The notes: generated by a model not told the origin, from the letters alone. 50,365 nt of DNA from Ectocarpus siliculosus (GCA_000310025.1 FN648395.1:24159-74523); one strand, 5' to 3'. Counted from the stretch's first letter, positions 25,601-38,000 are shown. Program-made: numbers and translations.

Positions 25601-28578
25601 AGCTCGCGACGGCCGTGCTGGCTACGTTGAGGACGGGTTCGGAGGTGGACTATGCGTCGGTCAAGGCGGAGGTCGGCGCCGAGGCGCAGAGGCTCAGGGA
25701 CCTGGCGGACGGGCACGGTCGGGAACTCGCCGCTCTCTCCCGACGGGTGGAGGCGGCGGTAGGGCAGATGGAGGCCTGGCAGCAGAGGAAGGCGGGGGCG
25801 CCGGAGTTCGCGGCGGAGGAGGCGGCGCGGGAGGAGGCCTGGAGCGAGGCGAACCGAGAGGCGAACTCCCGCGCCCTGCGGGAGATGCGCGCGCTGATTC
25901 CAGAAGCGGTGTGGGACATGAACGCCGGCGACATCCAGGCTGCTGCTGCTGCTGCCGCTGCTGCTGCTCAAGCGCCTGCGCAGGCGGGGGCGTCGGTGGA
26001 CGGTGGGAGGGGTGCTACCCGTGTGGGCGGCGTGTTCTACCCGTCGGACCTGTGCGTCCGTCTCAAGGAGTGCCGGCCCCTGCACTGGCTGGTTAGCGCC
26101 CCGGAGGACATCGCCGGCGCCAACTTCCTGGCCGGGGAGGGGGCCGCGGCGTTCACCCAGCTGGAAGGGATGGACCTGACGGAGATGCGGGCGGTGTGGA
26201 GCGTCCTGCCCCGAGAGTTCCTGAGGGACGGCGACGGCAAGAAGGCGGAGTGGCGGGCCAGGTTCAGGGTCCAGCTTGAGGGGCTGGCTCGGCAGCAGGA
26301 TGGGGCCATCGTGACCGCCGGGTGGGTGTGGACGGTCTAGACTGCTCCTGCACAGTGTTCGTTCGTGGTGTCAGCCTGGGGGCATGGTAGATGTCGTAGA
26401 TATCGTTTTGGTTGTCCTCTGGGTGGTGGACGTTAGGCGGTAGGCATCTTGCGCAAACTCTCGTATTGTTGTCGGTGCTGGGCGAGGGGGGGGCTTGTCT
26501 CTGCATGCTGCCGTTGGGTCGGCGTGATCGTCCAAGATTAGTACGGGAGAAACTGCCCGTGTCGATATAACCACGCGGCTGCTTGTCGTACTCCAACCGA
26601 TACTCGGGCACCACATCTTACAAGGCGGCCAACGGCGCTGCATAGAATGGTAAACTCTCAAGAACTCGGAGTACTCGAAACGCGTCGACTCTCCCCTTCG
26701 CGCCCTCCCATTTTGTGAACCCCACCACTAACATACCCTTTTGGGTGGCCGGACGAAAAAACTGTACGCAGGTGGGACCCCGTGCGCCGGCGACGGGCAA
26801 CCGCCCGCATGCCCCCTCTCCCGGCGCACCGAGCTCGCAACCCGGCCTACTTCTACCCCTCGGTGGAGGCAATGGCGTCTCGCGTGGCCCGGCTGCGGGA
26901 GCAGCGCCGGCGGCTGGACGCCCGCAAGCGGCGGCTGTCGGAGCTGGAGGCGGAGCTCGGCGAGGCCAAGGCCGAGGTGGACTCGGCCTGCGCGGACGCG
27001 AGGTCCGGCGAGCTCCGCGAGCGGTACGGGGCGGACACCCTCCGGGGGGCCCGCGAGGCCGCGAAGGAGGCGCACTCGGTCCTCGTGCGGGAGAAGAGGC
27101 GCCTCCTGGCGAGCGTGGCGGAGGCCGAGAAGATGGTGAGCATGCGCGCGCGCGCGCGTGTACGCGGAGAGCAAGCGAGAACAAGAGGAAGGGGTTCGTT
27201 CGTTCATGTGTGTTTTCGCGTGATATGCGTACATAGGGGAGGCAATATTGATTGTGTTCATGAGCCGCTGGTATTCGATATGCGCCAGGGGGACTGTGGG
27301 CGGCATCGGGATCTTCTTTTAGTGAACAAACTGGTGCGAACTCCGGCCCTGCTGCCCTTGTACCCCCCCCCGTCCCCCCGTCCCCCTAATTTTTTTTTGT
27401 TTTGATTTTCCACCCGCCTTTCGCAGCTCTCTTCGGCGTATCCACCCCTGACCCAGCTGGAGGCGGAGGCGGAGTCGATTGCCGGGATTCTTGACCGCGC
27501 TGCGACCGCCGACGCCGACAACAACGAAAAAACGCCCTCGAAGGGTGGCGAGATTGCGGCCACGATTCCCGACTCCACCTCCGCCTCCGCTCCGATTGAC
27601 CGGCCAGGCGTTGCCGCGACAGCGACGGTGGGAGCCGTCCGGGTGCCGGGAGCCTTCAGCGCGGAGCCCGAGCTCCGTCGAAGGGCCGTCGCGGCCGCGA
27701 GGAAGCTCACTCCGGAGGAAGAGCGTCGCCTCAGGACCGGCGAGGTCCAGCGCGCGGTGTCGGCCAGGGACGTTGCCGGAGGCGTGGGCGGCGGGCAGGC
27801 AACGACATCCGGAGCCGCTGCCGCCGTCGCAGAACCATCACCGGCCACCGGAGGCGGCGGCGTTGCCGGGACAGGTGCGGCGGCGGCCCTGTCGCTCGAC
27901 CCTGTCGCCGCTGCTGTCGAGCGGTCCGGGTCAGCGGCGTGTTGTCCACCACTTGAGGTTCAACCAACCGCGGGTGAGCCGGCGGCGAGAAAGATGGGAT
28001 CGTCTCTGGCGTTGGCCGGTGGATGCGACAGCCATGCCCCTCCGCCGCCTCGCCGGCCGGTGAAGGTCGCGCCGGCGGTGCTCGCGCTCCTCACCAAGCA
28101 GCACAGCGCCCGCACGATTGCTGCCGCAGGAGCTGGAGAGTCTGCGGAGGCCAGGCCGAAGGGAAAAGGGTCAGCGGCACCAGGACCGTTCGCTGTGGCG
28201 GCGGCGGCGGCGGCGGGGCCGGAATGTCCGTCTGCTGAAACCTCTTCGGCGGGGGCGGGGGCGGCGGCAGTGGCAGTGCCGGTCGCTCCATCTGCGAAGC
28301 CGATGTCGAAGACCCTGGCAGCCCTGCTCGCACGGAGGGCTGACAGACCACCGCCGTCCGGCCCTGCCGGGGGCGGCGGCTGCGACGGCGACGAAAACGA
28401 GGCGCGCAAGAAGGCGACCTCTCCACCGCTTGGGTTCTTGGGCGAGCTGAAGGCGAGGGCGGCGGCGGCGGCGGCGAAGGGCGCGGGGGCGGGCCCTGAG
28501 CGGGAGGGGAAGGCAGCCTTGCCTACGGGAGGCTCTTTCTTGGACGAGCTGAAGGCCAGGACGGCAAGGATTTCCTGA
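19601..28578 (+). CDS. Unknown multi-exon modular protein with coiled coil, split by an assembly gap
   Basis: Proposed exons: 19601-20596, 21111-21318, 21752-21951, 22245-22958, 23480-23629, 24792 into the gap (25063-25162) and out to 25190, 25573-26321, 26772-27135, 27427-28578. Phases agree at every junction outside the gap, for a total near 1,600 aa. Residues 1-110 resemble a compact PB1- or ubiquitin-like fold (VQFCDDDFDLVELL then KVYLRV). Ala/Gly/Pro-rich linkers follow. Codons 25573-26321 give a helical segment and then a well-conserved-looking globular block (YPSDLCVRLKECRPLHWLV). Codons 26870-27135 form a strong coiled coil (RLSELEAELGEAKAEV). The C-terminus repeats FLGELKAR and FLDELKAR, ending at the stop. 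No catalytic motif is seen, so an adaptor or cytoskeletal role is a guess. The start at 19601 is the first ATG of the long frame. Confidence 0.75.
23672..23801. repeat. Two-copy tandem repeat of about 75 bp in an intron
   Basis: Two similar units, each with gtttgc[ac]atcggggttgggt, a t-rich cttggca segment and ttgtaaa[at]caagccg, follow one another just after a C-tract in the intron after exon 5 of the modular gene. Confidence 0.75.
24201..24263 (-). repeat. Dispersed repeat copy A (tRNA-like/SINE candidate)
   Basis: On the minus strand this reads gtgtactcat, then agtcgtgcatgc, then tagtcgttagac and a tcgca block. It matches a second copy at 46463-46520 in an intron of another gene. The gtcgttagactattgacctc portion resembles tRNA A-box and anticodon-arm sequence. 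It lies in the intron before the gap-containing exon. Confidence 0.6.
25063..25162. other. Assembly gap (100 N)
   Basis: Exactly 100 Ns, the usual placeholder for a gap of unknown size. It interrupts coding sequence of the modular gene: the frame is open up to 25062 and from 25163 to 25190, where a gtgaga donor follows. Any number of residues, or further exons, may be missing. Confidence 0.98.
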
Positions 28579-29562
28579 GCCACCCGAGCGCACATGGGGG
28601 TCAAGCGCCCGCGGGGTTTCCAGTCCCTTGAGGCCTATTTAGTTATTTTGAGGTTATTCCTTTCGGGTTGTTTTTTCATTATTTCTATTTATTCCTTTAC
28701 GGCCACGGAGGTCGCCTGTACTCGTTCGAGTACGCAGTGTCAGCTTCGGTGCTTTTCATATCTGCTATCCTTTTGCCGCGAGCTCATAGAAAAGGTGTTT
28801 TCGGGATTACAGCCGGAAATCACCGGGCCAGGAGCCAAGCGGCGCAGGGGTGGGGGTGAGGGTGGGGAGGGGGTGTTCCCTCCCTCTAGATAGATGCCCA
28901 GACGTATCATGGTTTCGGGTCACAGCAGCAAGTGACTGCGTCGGTGTGGCCTAGGTTTGTCTACCAGGCTGGTTGTAAGTATTTTGTTACCGATACACGT
29001 CGGTGGAAAGTGATGTAGAAGTGGTATTCTCCAGCAGAGGCTTCGATGCAAGGATGCAAGACCAACGGCATGGTTCGTTCATGGGAAAGGGAAAGGGGGA
29101 CGCGTTCGTGTTGACTTGGGGTCGAACGAAACGTTAGGTTTTTTCATTGTCTGGCTGCGAAACGGGTATGTCGGACGCCGGTATTGCGAGCCTTTTTATC
29201 CACGTTGAGGGCACGCACCAGCCGGTATTGAGGTTGACAGTAGTAGTGGGAGACGGGGTATTTACAAAACATTGAAGTCAGAAGTGCTTAAATAGTTGGA
29301 GTACCAGCACTGCTGTGGCGACGCGCCACCAAATAACACATAACGTACACACTGTATCTCTTCAGAAGATTGTCTACACGTAACCATGCAAGGAAGGAAA
29401 GGTCAAAACGCCATGGAGCGTAACATATAAGCAGACTACCGTAGAGGGGGCTAACGTGAGCTGAAACAGACGTCATGCCCCCAGTCTCTTAGCCCATCTC
29501 CTGTTTGGGAAACAACACCAGCAAAAACCTCCTCCTGCTGCTGCTGCTCGAACGCGGCTTGG
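28579..29562. other. Intergenic region between convergent genes
   Basis: The plus gene ends at 28578 and the minus gene ends at 29563, so this 984-bp stretch should hold both 3' UTRs. I see no further gene; the plus side begins with a T-rich segment at about 28625-28690. Confidence 0.6.
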
Positions 29563-32500
29563 TCACTTCTTCTGCCACGGCCCAGTCTGGGGTGCCTCTC
29601 GGCCCAGAGGTCCCTCGCCGTCCCCAGACATCGACGAAACCACTGCCGCAGCTTCCGCCGACAATCCCTTCACCTCCTTCTCCCGTTCTCCACCGCTGCT
29701 GCTGCCTGCGTCTCGTCTGCCAGCCTCGCCCGCAACAATCGACCGAACGGCGGCTTCCCCCAATCCCCCGAACGCCAACAACGCCGCCTTCTCGCCGCCA
29801 TCGCGGCTATCGCCGCCGCCGCCGCCGCCGCTCAACAACGTCTCGAGGACGGGCTGGACGTGCTCCGGTCTCAGGCTCGTGCGGTAGAGCGGGGCTACGT
29901 TCTTGTCGAGCAGTCGCTCGTCTAGCCACTCGACGATGTCCTCCGGGGACGGCGCGGCGCCGGGATTCGTCCCCGCTCTTCTTCTGCCGGTGTCGCTGCT
30001 GTCTTGTTCCCCCGCTCCCAGCACGAAGCCGGCGACGCGCTGGTACTTGAGCAGCACGGCGCAGGCCCGGTCGTTGTAGTCGTCAGAGTAGACCTTTTCG
30101 CGGCCGCCGCCGCCGCCGCCGCCGTCGCTACCGCTGCCGCTGCCATCGTTGGCAGACGGACGAGTACCGCTGTCGCCTCCAGCATCATCACCCCCGCCCG
30201 TCCGGTCAGGGTTATCGGCACCGGCCGCGGTTTGGCGGCGGGCGCGGTTGCGGCGGTGGTAGGCGGGGTCCATGTAGGCGTCTTCCTGGCGTCGTAGCTC
30301 GGCAATCTGCGAGGGGAAAAAGGTGCGCATGGGGGGGGGATCGGGGCGTAAGAACACGCCAAGGGAAAATCGACTACTCTTGGCGTGGTGGCACGAAACA
30401 GCGACTTTTTCTCTCGCGGGCCCAGGTATCATATCGCCAAATAATGAGAGCAGCGTAGCCATAACAAAATTGCACGAGCTAGTCCGGGAATGGTCGGCGG
30501 GGGAGGCGGCGAGAATTGCATAGGCGCAACGAAACATAGGCAGAGGGTCAGAGAAGGGAAATAGACGCAGTGTTGTAAGGCATGTCTTCACATCCTATCT
30601 GTGCTTCTAGTGCAGCAGAGAATCGGGGTCATACTTGTGTCGCCTTATTCTCCCTGAATAGTGTCGCTGTTAACCCCGACTGCCTTTTCTCCTCTCTGCG
30701 GCGGTCCCTTCCCAAAACTTCTCCGCCCAACTCTTCTGCCCAGATATGTGTAGACGGCCAACGAACCGAGGGCTGTGCATGCGGGCTAAACTTTCGGCAC
30801 TACAACATCACAAGCGCACGCATTCTACGGAGGGCGTCAAAATATAGCAAAATGCGCATCATATGTCCCGCGGGCGGTTGCACCATTCTACTGCCGTTGT
30901 GCGATGCTCGCTGCCGGTGTGCCTGTTCCTACTGTCGACCCCTTGCCTGGGCTCCCAGCACTCGAGGGAAGAGGCGGGCAAGGCAGTGGGCGTAGGGGGC
31001 GTTGCTGGTTACCGCCACGGCCGACGCCAGCTGGTGCAGGAAACCCCATTCCGTGCGAGACGCGACCAGGCCGCGGATAACGCCTGCACGTTGCCCACAA
31101 ACAGCCGCCGTGGTGGAAAGGCGAGTATCCTCAGTTCGTGTTGTGTACGCGACAGGTTCGACTTTCACGGTCGACCAGAGGGGAAAACAGAATGGCCCAA
31201 TCCTGTTCCTTGTGGCCAAAGTAAAGGCAAGCGCCGCAGAAGAAGGGCGGAAGAAACAAAAAGAACAAACAAACGTCCTGCGTGGTCTCCTTCCTGTGCG
31301 ACCCCGGCGGGTGCGTCCGAAGACGTATTCCGAAAGGTGTCCGAAAACACTCCACATCCCGAATCAACAGGATGACAACACAACAGGCGCGCACCCAAAC
31401 AGGAATGGCTACGATACGACAGCAGTAAGAAGCCCTGGCAGCAACATACAAAAAAAGGGCGCCATCGCAAGGGGAATCTGTATCCCACACGCGCGTACGT
31501 ATCACCTGCAAACGCGATGTCTTCCCGTTCTTGGTACAGCGGTCCGCGGAAACCCAGATCCCTCGACAGGCATCTGGACACCCGCTCGATGCCCTGGTGG
31601 CTGCGCGCACAACGTGCATGCATCGTGTGTGGTTGGTTGTGTCTGTATGCACGCCGTAGGTCTCATGGGTAATTCACGAATCGATCAAATGGTACTACAT
31701 CCTCACCCCAATAGCACGCCAGAAAACAGCCAAGCGTTGGAGGTGAACATAAGGCAGGACCATGAACAAGGTCCTTCCGTGTTGGGAACGAATGATCCGC
31801 TTTCAGCGGGCCCAATGGCAAACCGATGAGGCACCAAACCTGTACCCTCACCTCATGAGATCAGGCACGAAGCCCCTCCCCGCCACATAGCTCTCCAGAC
31901 AACCCGCGAGGGCAACGAAGGCGCCGGGCCACGTGATCTCGAGAGGGACTCTCATCATCAGGCGGGGCTCCACGATCGCCATGAAGGGCGCGGGCATCGC
32001 CGCCGCGCTGTCATGGAAACCCACGGTGACCTGGTTTGAGAAGGGCAACAAAAAACATAAAATTAAGTGCGCGCGAGCAACGGAAGCAGATGGTCGGCGG
32101 GCGCAGAGAGTCGCGAAAATGCGGAAACGAGTTGACCCAACAAGAAAAAAGTGGAAACGCAAAAACAAGGATGAAACGTGAAGCCGCGACAGTGCACCAC
32201 GGGAACAAAATTCACCAGAGTGAAGGACATTGCTCTTCAGAGGGTGAATGAAGGTCGGTGTCAGTGGTTAAAACATTATCGTGGACGGATGCTATAATAG
32301 TGGATAGTACGGGAGGTTTGCGAAATCATGACAGCCAACGCAGTTGGGAGCGGGGCGCTACCGGCACGAACCAAACAACCAACTCCAGGGATCGAGAAAA
32401 CGTACTGGGGCTGCTGTGCGGTGACAAACCTGCAAATACATTTGTATGTAGTCTACAGCAAGACTCTTTTGTCACACTCATGAACACGAGCAAATTCCAG

Positions 32501-35126
32501 GCAAGAACAGCCCATGCCACAACCGGCGGATGTCACAGGCAGTTCTGGCGCCCATTGGACAAGGGCCTACACGCTTCTAAACCCGCTCTGTATCGAGACT
32601 GATGCCGCAGCAAGTCGCAAAACACCCAAGTGCTCCACCCCCGCTGCCCCCACCGCCGCTGCCGTATCGCCACACATGAAATCCCCGACAATGCCTCCTA
32701 CCTTCACAGGCTCCAAGGGGTCGTGATCATCCATGATGGTCGCGACGGGGGTGACCTCGGATCCTATCCCGGCTACGAGCGGGATCGCCACAAGGGGCAC
32801 GGGCCCCAGCAAAGGCGCTAATCCCGTCGCTTCCGCCTCAGCCCCGACCCCGGCCTCTCCCCCATGCTCTGGTGCGGTTGTCTCCCTGCCAGAACAAACG
32901 CCAACCAGCGCACGCAAGCCGCGAAAGGTGTGTAGGGTTTGTGAACATGTCCATGAGTGTCAATGTGATTGGTTGCGAGATTCGGTCCTGCTGCTGTGCA
33001 TGACACTGCCCCAACTGCCCCAAAGAGGTAGGGGGGGGGAGAGCAGCTAGTAGAGAGCGACTACCCTTAAGGTTCTGAAGAAACGACGGTTTTGACATAT
33101 CTAATCCATTCCCCGCAAATGTTCTATGTATCCATGATAGGATAGAGTCCCAATTACTGCCAGCAGCGCCATCAAACAAAGGAGCGGTGATACTGATCCC
33201 AAAGAACCAACATAGCGATATTTGTAGCGACAAACCCATACACCAGTACTGCAATGCGGTCTACGGTACTAGTAGCCGACAGACATCGCGGTTTCCCTCC
33301 TACCCATCCCACCACCAGCACCACAACAACACGACCCTCCCCACAGTGCAACAACTTACACGTAGCACCACCGGCAAACAATAATTCCATGTGCTCATAG
33401 ATGTTCCATGTGCTTCATAGATAGCGCACGCGTACGTACCTCGGCTCGCTGGCAGCCGCTAAGAGTCGCCCGGCGGCCTTCGCGCTGTCCTTGTCTGCGT
33501 AGGCGATGGCCGCGATAGCCTTGCCGGCGTCGATCACCGCCGCGCCGCCCATCGCCACGACGCAGTCCGCGCGGTGTTCGAGCGCCAGCTTCGCCCCTGC
33601 GAGGGAAGGACCGCGAGACAGAAAAAATTAACGGGAGTGCTGTTTCTGAGAGAGACACAGAGAGAGAGAGACAGAGAGAGAGAGACAGAGAGAGAGGAAC
33701 ATTGCAAGGGGAGGAACAGAGCAAGACCGACCGGCCCCACCTACTGTGCAACTGTGCATTGTGGAGCGCAGCACAATCTAGACCACTACACCATCTCTCT
33801 CACAGATTATGCCACAACCACACGCCTCCACTCGCTCTACAACAGCACAACCACCAGCCGCCCACCGCAGTCCACAACCCAACTCCAACTCTTCTTGGTC
33901 GGGAATACCCAACCAAAGCTCCCTGCCCCTGGTCCAGAAGCTAGCGCCTCACCCTCAGCGACGTCGGACAGAGAAGGCTCAGAGGAAACAGAGTGCCACT
34001 TGAGATCGAACCCTCTTGGCAAGAGCTCCCAAACCACGGGGTCGGCGCGGGCCTGGTTCCATCCCGTCACGATCATCGCACTGGACGTTTGCGGGCGAGA
34101 GGAGACGTGGGGCGATGCGTGAAGGGTCAACAAACAACGAGTACACTGCAGTATGTAGAGCGCGTGAGAGAAAGAGAGATATGGAAATATAGATGGAGAC
34201 ATAAAGATAGATAGTTAGATAGATAGAGAGAGACATAGAGATAGATAGAGAGAGATAGAGAGAGATAGATAGAGAGAGTGCAGGAGCGAGCGACGACGAC
34301 CATATTGTAAACGTGGACGTGTAGCACACACAGCAGACGTTAGCTGAAACGCCTCTGACGCCCCTACACACAGAGTAACAACGTCTTTACGTCCATCAAA
34401 CACACGTACACGGTGGTATATTTCCAATGAACTCTGGTGTCTTCATCCCGCCTAGTCTTTCCCCCCCCGAAAGCATACGCTTGGAGAGTGGTTTCACGAC
34501 GGCTTAGGCTCGCGCACCGCACCAGCTTGGTAACCCTGGTCTCAACAGGGGCGGCCCAACGGTACGCCCGCCTGCTGCGTGTCCACGTGCGGACAATCGC
34601 TTCACGGGTGCCACCGTTTGGCGTTCGACAAGACCGAACCCGAGAGCACGTGGCGATTCCTGCTGATGTCATGAAACTGCTGCGGCAGCGGGTGTCATCA
34701 GTACTGCTACATATCTAGCGCGAGCGGGTGGCTGTGTGGTTCGCCGGCAGGGCCAACGAAAGCTTTCTTCAGCGTACCGTTGGAGGCCGAGGTCGTACAG
34801 CTCGACGAGACCGATCTCGAGAGCGTTCACGCCGAACACGACGCGGGTGTCGGCGGAGAAGAAATGGTGCGCCGCCCCCGCCCCGGCCGCCTCCGCGCCG
34901 ACGGTGACGCCGTACTGGAGGGCGCTGTTGTCCCCGTAGTCCTTTTCCTTGGCAGGGTTGGCCAAGCTCTCGAGGTCTTTTCTCGCGGAAAAGGAACGGC
35001 GCAACCGGATTGGCGTACAATGAGGAGAGGGAATACTCAAGCGAAACGTACTGAGAGGTATGAAGGGAAATGGTGGACGATGTGTACAGAGAAATAATGT
35101 AGCAGCAGCCACAACGACACAGACGG

Positions 35127-35172
<46 letters not shown>

Positions 35173-35666
35173 CGACTGGGGCATTGGGGATTGTACCGAA
35201 GAGGAGTGAGAACAAGTCCTCTACTACCTTGGGGTGCGGTAAACACACGTGCACAACAGCACAGGCGACAAATTTGAGCCGTGGAGACAGTGCACCACAT
35301 CAGGCCTATTGTATGTGCATTGCGCAAACGAAAACCCACCGACAACAATATACGTCGCGGTCACTGCACATCCTTCCACGCTCTGGTGCTAAAAAAATTG
35401 GGGTTCCGCACCGGCAATGCCCTCGTCTCCCTCGGGTAGTCCCGGCACTGCTTGCTGGTGAAGCCTCGACACCGAACAATACCGCCCCCTCCCCCGCTTG
35501 GGTGCTGTGCAACGTCTTCCTGTTTCTCCTCCACTCTGCTCCACTCCTCCACGCCATTCTCTTCCCTTCGGCAAGAAAACCGTCGAGGCCCTATTCGGCC
35601 TAGCAGCATCCCAGCGTCCTGTTGCTGCTGATGATGTTGCTGCTGCCACGACCATTCGATAGGCAT
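29563..35666 (-). CDS. Iron-type alcohol dehydrogenase family protein, divergent, 9 exons
   Basis: Exons: 35666-35365, 34981-34778, 34080-33953, 33596-33440, 32885-32702, 32030-31852, 31600-31506, 31083-30962, 30306-29563. All phases agree (704 aa; a start at 35609 is also possible). The basic, Ser/Arg-containing N-terminus suggests an organelle, perhaps the mitochondrion. Nucleotide-binding motifs are kept: VAMGGAAVIDAGKA (Asp234, Lys237) and IPLVAGIGSEVTP (298-310). In Fe-ADHs the metal is held by Asp, His, His, His. Here the aligned positions are Val364, Gly368, His433 and Tyr447, and the usual proton-relay His is Ser437. A metal-dependent dehydrogenase reaction is therefore unlikely; metal-free relatives such as some maleylacetate reductases exist. 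The last exon holds a Gly/Asp-rich insertion, making the protein much longer than the usual 380-470 aa. It is divergent from the isourate hydrolase gene. Confidence 0.85.
33649..33691. repeat. GA-rich microsatellite
   Basis: Interrupted (GA)n tract in the intron between exons 3 and 4 of the Fe-ADH family gene. Confidence 0.9.
34168..34279. repeat. GATA/GAGA microsatellite
   Basis: Compound repeat of gata and gaga units in the intron between exons 2 and 3 of the Fe-ADH family gene. Confidence 0.9.
35129..35168. repeat. (AG)n microsatellite
   Basis: Uninterrupted run of 20 AG units in the first intron of the Fe-ADH family gene. Confidence 0.95.
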
Positions 35667-36458
35667 TTCGTCGCAGTAGGGCGGCAGGGTAGAGGCGGAC
35701 GAGCAAGACAATGGGAGAGAGAGAGAGCGCTGTCTCGGATTTGGAGCGTTCTGGGTCAATGATGACAGGATTGCACACGTTGTGAAGAGAGCCCGTTCCA
35801 GAGTTCTCTGTTGGTGTATTTGTACAGCGTCTCCTTACTCCTTTACAGTTTGGCTGGTCTATGCAAGGATCTCCGCTTTATTCTAGAGTATCTTGTTGAA
35901 GTCGTGCACAACGTTTGTTGCAGCGGGCACCTGAAACAACAGCAAAAAAACACTGCTGTACTGCGCACGTTACATTGCGACTTCAGCAAATGCACGCTTG
36001 CCGACCTGTCAATCCCCAGCTCGCAGCTCCTCTCCCCTGCTGGCCGCTTCTTCCGCCTACGAAGGGAGCGCAAGCGCCACATGTTCCCGATTTCGAGGCC
36101 ACCTCTTGATGTCTTGAAACCACCCTCCTCGCCGGAGCCCGGAACGGCTCCGCCGGGCGAAGCCAAACCGCACAGAGTGCAACGTATAGAGTAAGTGACG
36201 CGCGTGCTCTTTCCATCCCTCCAGGTCGACAGGTGCGTGAGGTTGTGTTCCAGTGCGTGCGGGCTGTGCGGGCTTGCGGAGCAGTCATGGAGTTCAAAAG
36301 GTTCTACGTTGGCGGTTTCGAGGTGCCGGGCTGATAGCGACAGTCCAGTGTTCAGCGGCCGGCCGATGTACGCGCAGTCTTGTGCTTTGTGCCGTTGTGC
36401 CGTTGTGCCGTTAGTACCGAGGGTGCCAGGTGTGCCGACTCGAACTGTCTCTTTGCTG

Positions 36459-37879
36459 ATGCCGAACACGCCCCAGGAGCGTCTGGATAGAATCACAAAC
36501 CACCTGGCCGCTGGATACTCTTCGCCTCGAAGAACATCAGCAGCAGCAATGGCAGCAACGGCGAGGCCGCCAATCACGGCGCATGCCCTTGACACTTCAA
36601 CAGGCAAACCAGCGTGCGGCCTGCCTCTCAAGCTCGAGCAGAAGTCTGGGGGCGGGAGGGGCGGGAGGTACTGGCTTCTTCTAGGGAGCTGTGAGACTAA
36701 TGAGGATGGACGCGCTCCACGGCTCCTAGATGCGGGACATGTACGTGTATATATGAACTTTCCCACAATTCCCACAGCGAGGCTTATTTCATGTTGTCCT
36801 TGGTAAAGAAGCCCATATGCATGTGGCCGCGGAAGCAAACAAGAGAGTTTTGTAGTCGAAATCAAACCATTAGAGGCGTCAGCGCTGACTAAAACTAACG
36901 GCTTGATTTGCTTCAATAAAAGGTACACCGACACGTTCACTTCCGACGTTCACTTCCGAGGGTTATCGGTTGTGACTGTTATTATCGTTCCACGTCTGTT
37001 GGATGGTGCGCAGCTACCGCTGCGTGCAAACACGGCACATTGAGACTCGTCGATCTCTTGTATGCTATGGTACGGTACAAGCTTGCTCATTGGGGCTCCC
37101 TCGGCAGCAAAATTAGAACATGATTGAGTTCATGCCCGATCAGCGGGAGAGAGACGTAGGATTTTGGTAGTAGTAGCACCCTTCGCTGCTGTCCGCATAG
37201 CGCTTTGACAACCGCGTTGCTTGGATCCCAAACATATGCCACGGCCTCTTTGCAAGCACGTCGTTTTGGCCAACGAGCGTACCCCCGGCTGTTGTCTCTG
37301 TGCGTTCGTTCTCGGATGTTGTACTCGTAGCTTATCTAAAACCGTGTTGTTGGTGCTGATGCCACGTTGCTTGTGCATCCAGCACGAAAAGCTCCAGCCT
37401 CGCGCCAATTTCTACTTGCACCTTGAACCTGGGCTTTTTCTTCGAAGTATGCAACCACCTATACTTCGCCACTCTTCGACGGAAGTCGCTTCTTTCCTTT
37501 CCAGAAATCGTCGACAAAGTCTTCCCACGTCCATATTCTCGCACCATCCGCGTCAGTTTTCCACGGTTACATAGGTCTCTGTCGAGACACAGCAGAGGAC
37601 AAACTATATATTCTCCACCGCAGCAGGAGTCAAAACCAGCACCACATATTGTGTGGTGTGATGGCCATTGAACGTCTTTTCCCTGTTTGCGTCTTTCAGA
37701 ACCTGAGCAAGGCCACCTACCGCGTGACGTTCGACACCGAGGCCTACTTCGAGACGGTGGGGTCCCGCTGCTTTTACCCGGAGGTGGCGGTCGTGTTCCG
37801 CGTGGAGGAACCCGAGGAGCACTACCACATCCCCCTCCTTATCAGCCCCTTTGGCTACTCCACCTACCGAGGGAGCTAG
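36459..37879 (+). CDS. 5-hydroxyisourate hydrolase (transthyretin-like), 2 exons, PTS2 signal
   Basis: Exons 36459-36740 and 37700-37879 encode 153 aa; the intron starts gtacgt and ends ctttcag, in phase 0. The enzyme hydrolyses 5-hydroxyisourate, the urate oxidase product, to OHCU on the way to allantoin. All family active-site features are visible: AHALDT with His42, GRAP with Arg85, HYHIPLL with His137, and the C-terminal YRGS at 150-153. Residues 8-16, RLDRITNHL, match the PTS2 peroxisome-import pattern (R-L-x5-H-L), which is why I chose the ATG at 36459. A second in-frame Met at residue 31 would give a form without the signal. The length fits a single-domain enzyme plus leader; there is no fused OHCU decarboxylase as in plant allantoin synthase. 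Confidence 0.95.
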
Positions 37880-38000
37880 TAGAAAACGTTTGTATTTTGT
37901 AGCCTCTTGTCATCCCGCCCCACTATATGTAATGGTCGTCGAAGTTTGCCGTTCTCACTGCACCTGTACAGTGGGCGTACGTATAAATAAGAGAGTGCGA

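Noticed and set aside
30004-30297. Ala/Val-rich open frame on the plus strand
   Set aside because: Antisense of the Gly/Asp-rich insertion in the last Fe-ADH family exon; composition alone explains it.
31002-31829. 275-codon open frame on the plus strand
   Set aside because: It lies opposite two well-supported exons (31600-31506 and 31083-30962) of the minus-strand Fe-ADH family gene and has no motif of its own.
35843-36940. 365-codon open frame on the minus strand
   Set aside because: It runs antisense across the first exon of the isourate hydrolase gene, starts at GTG rather than ATG, and has no family motif. It is most likely open by chance.
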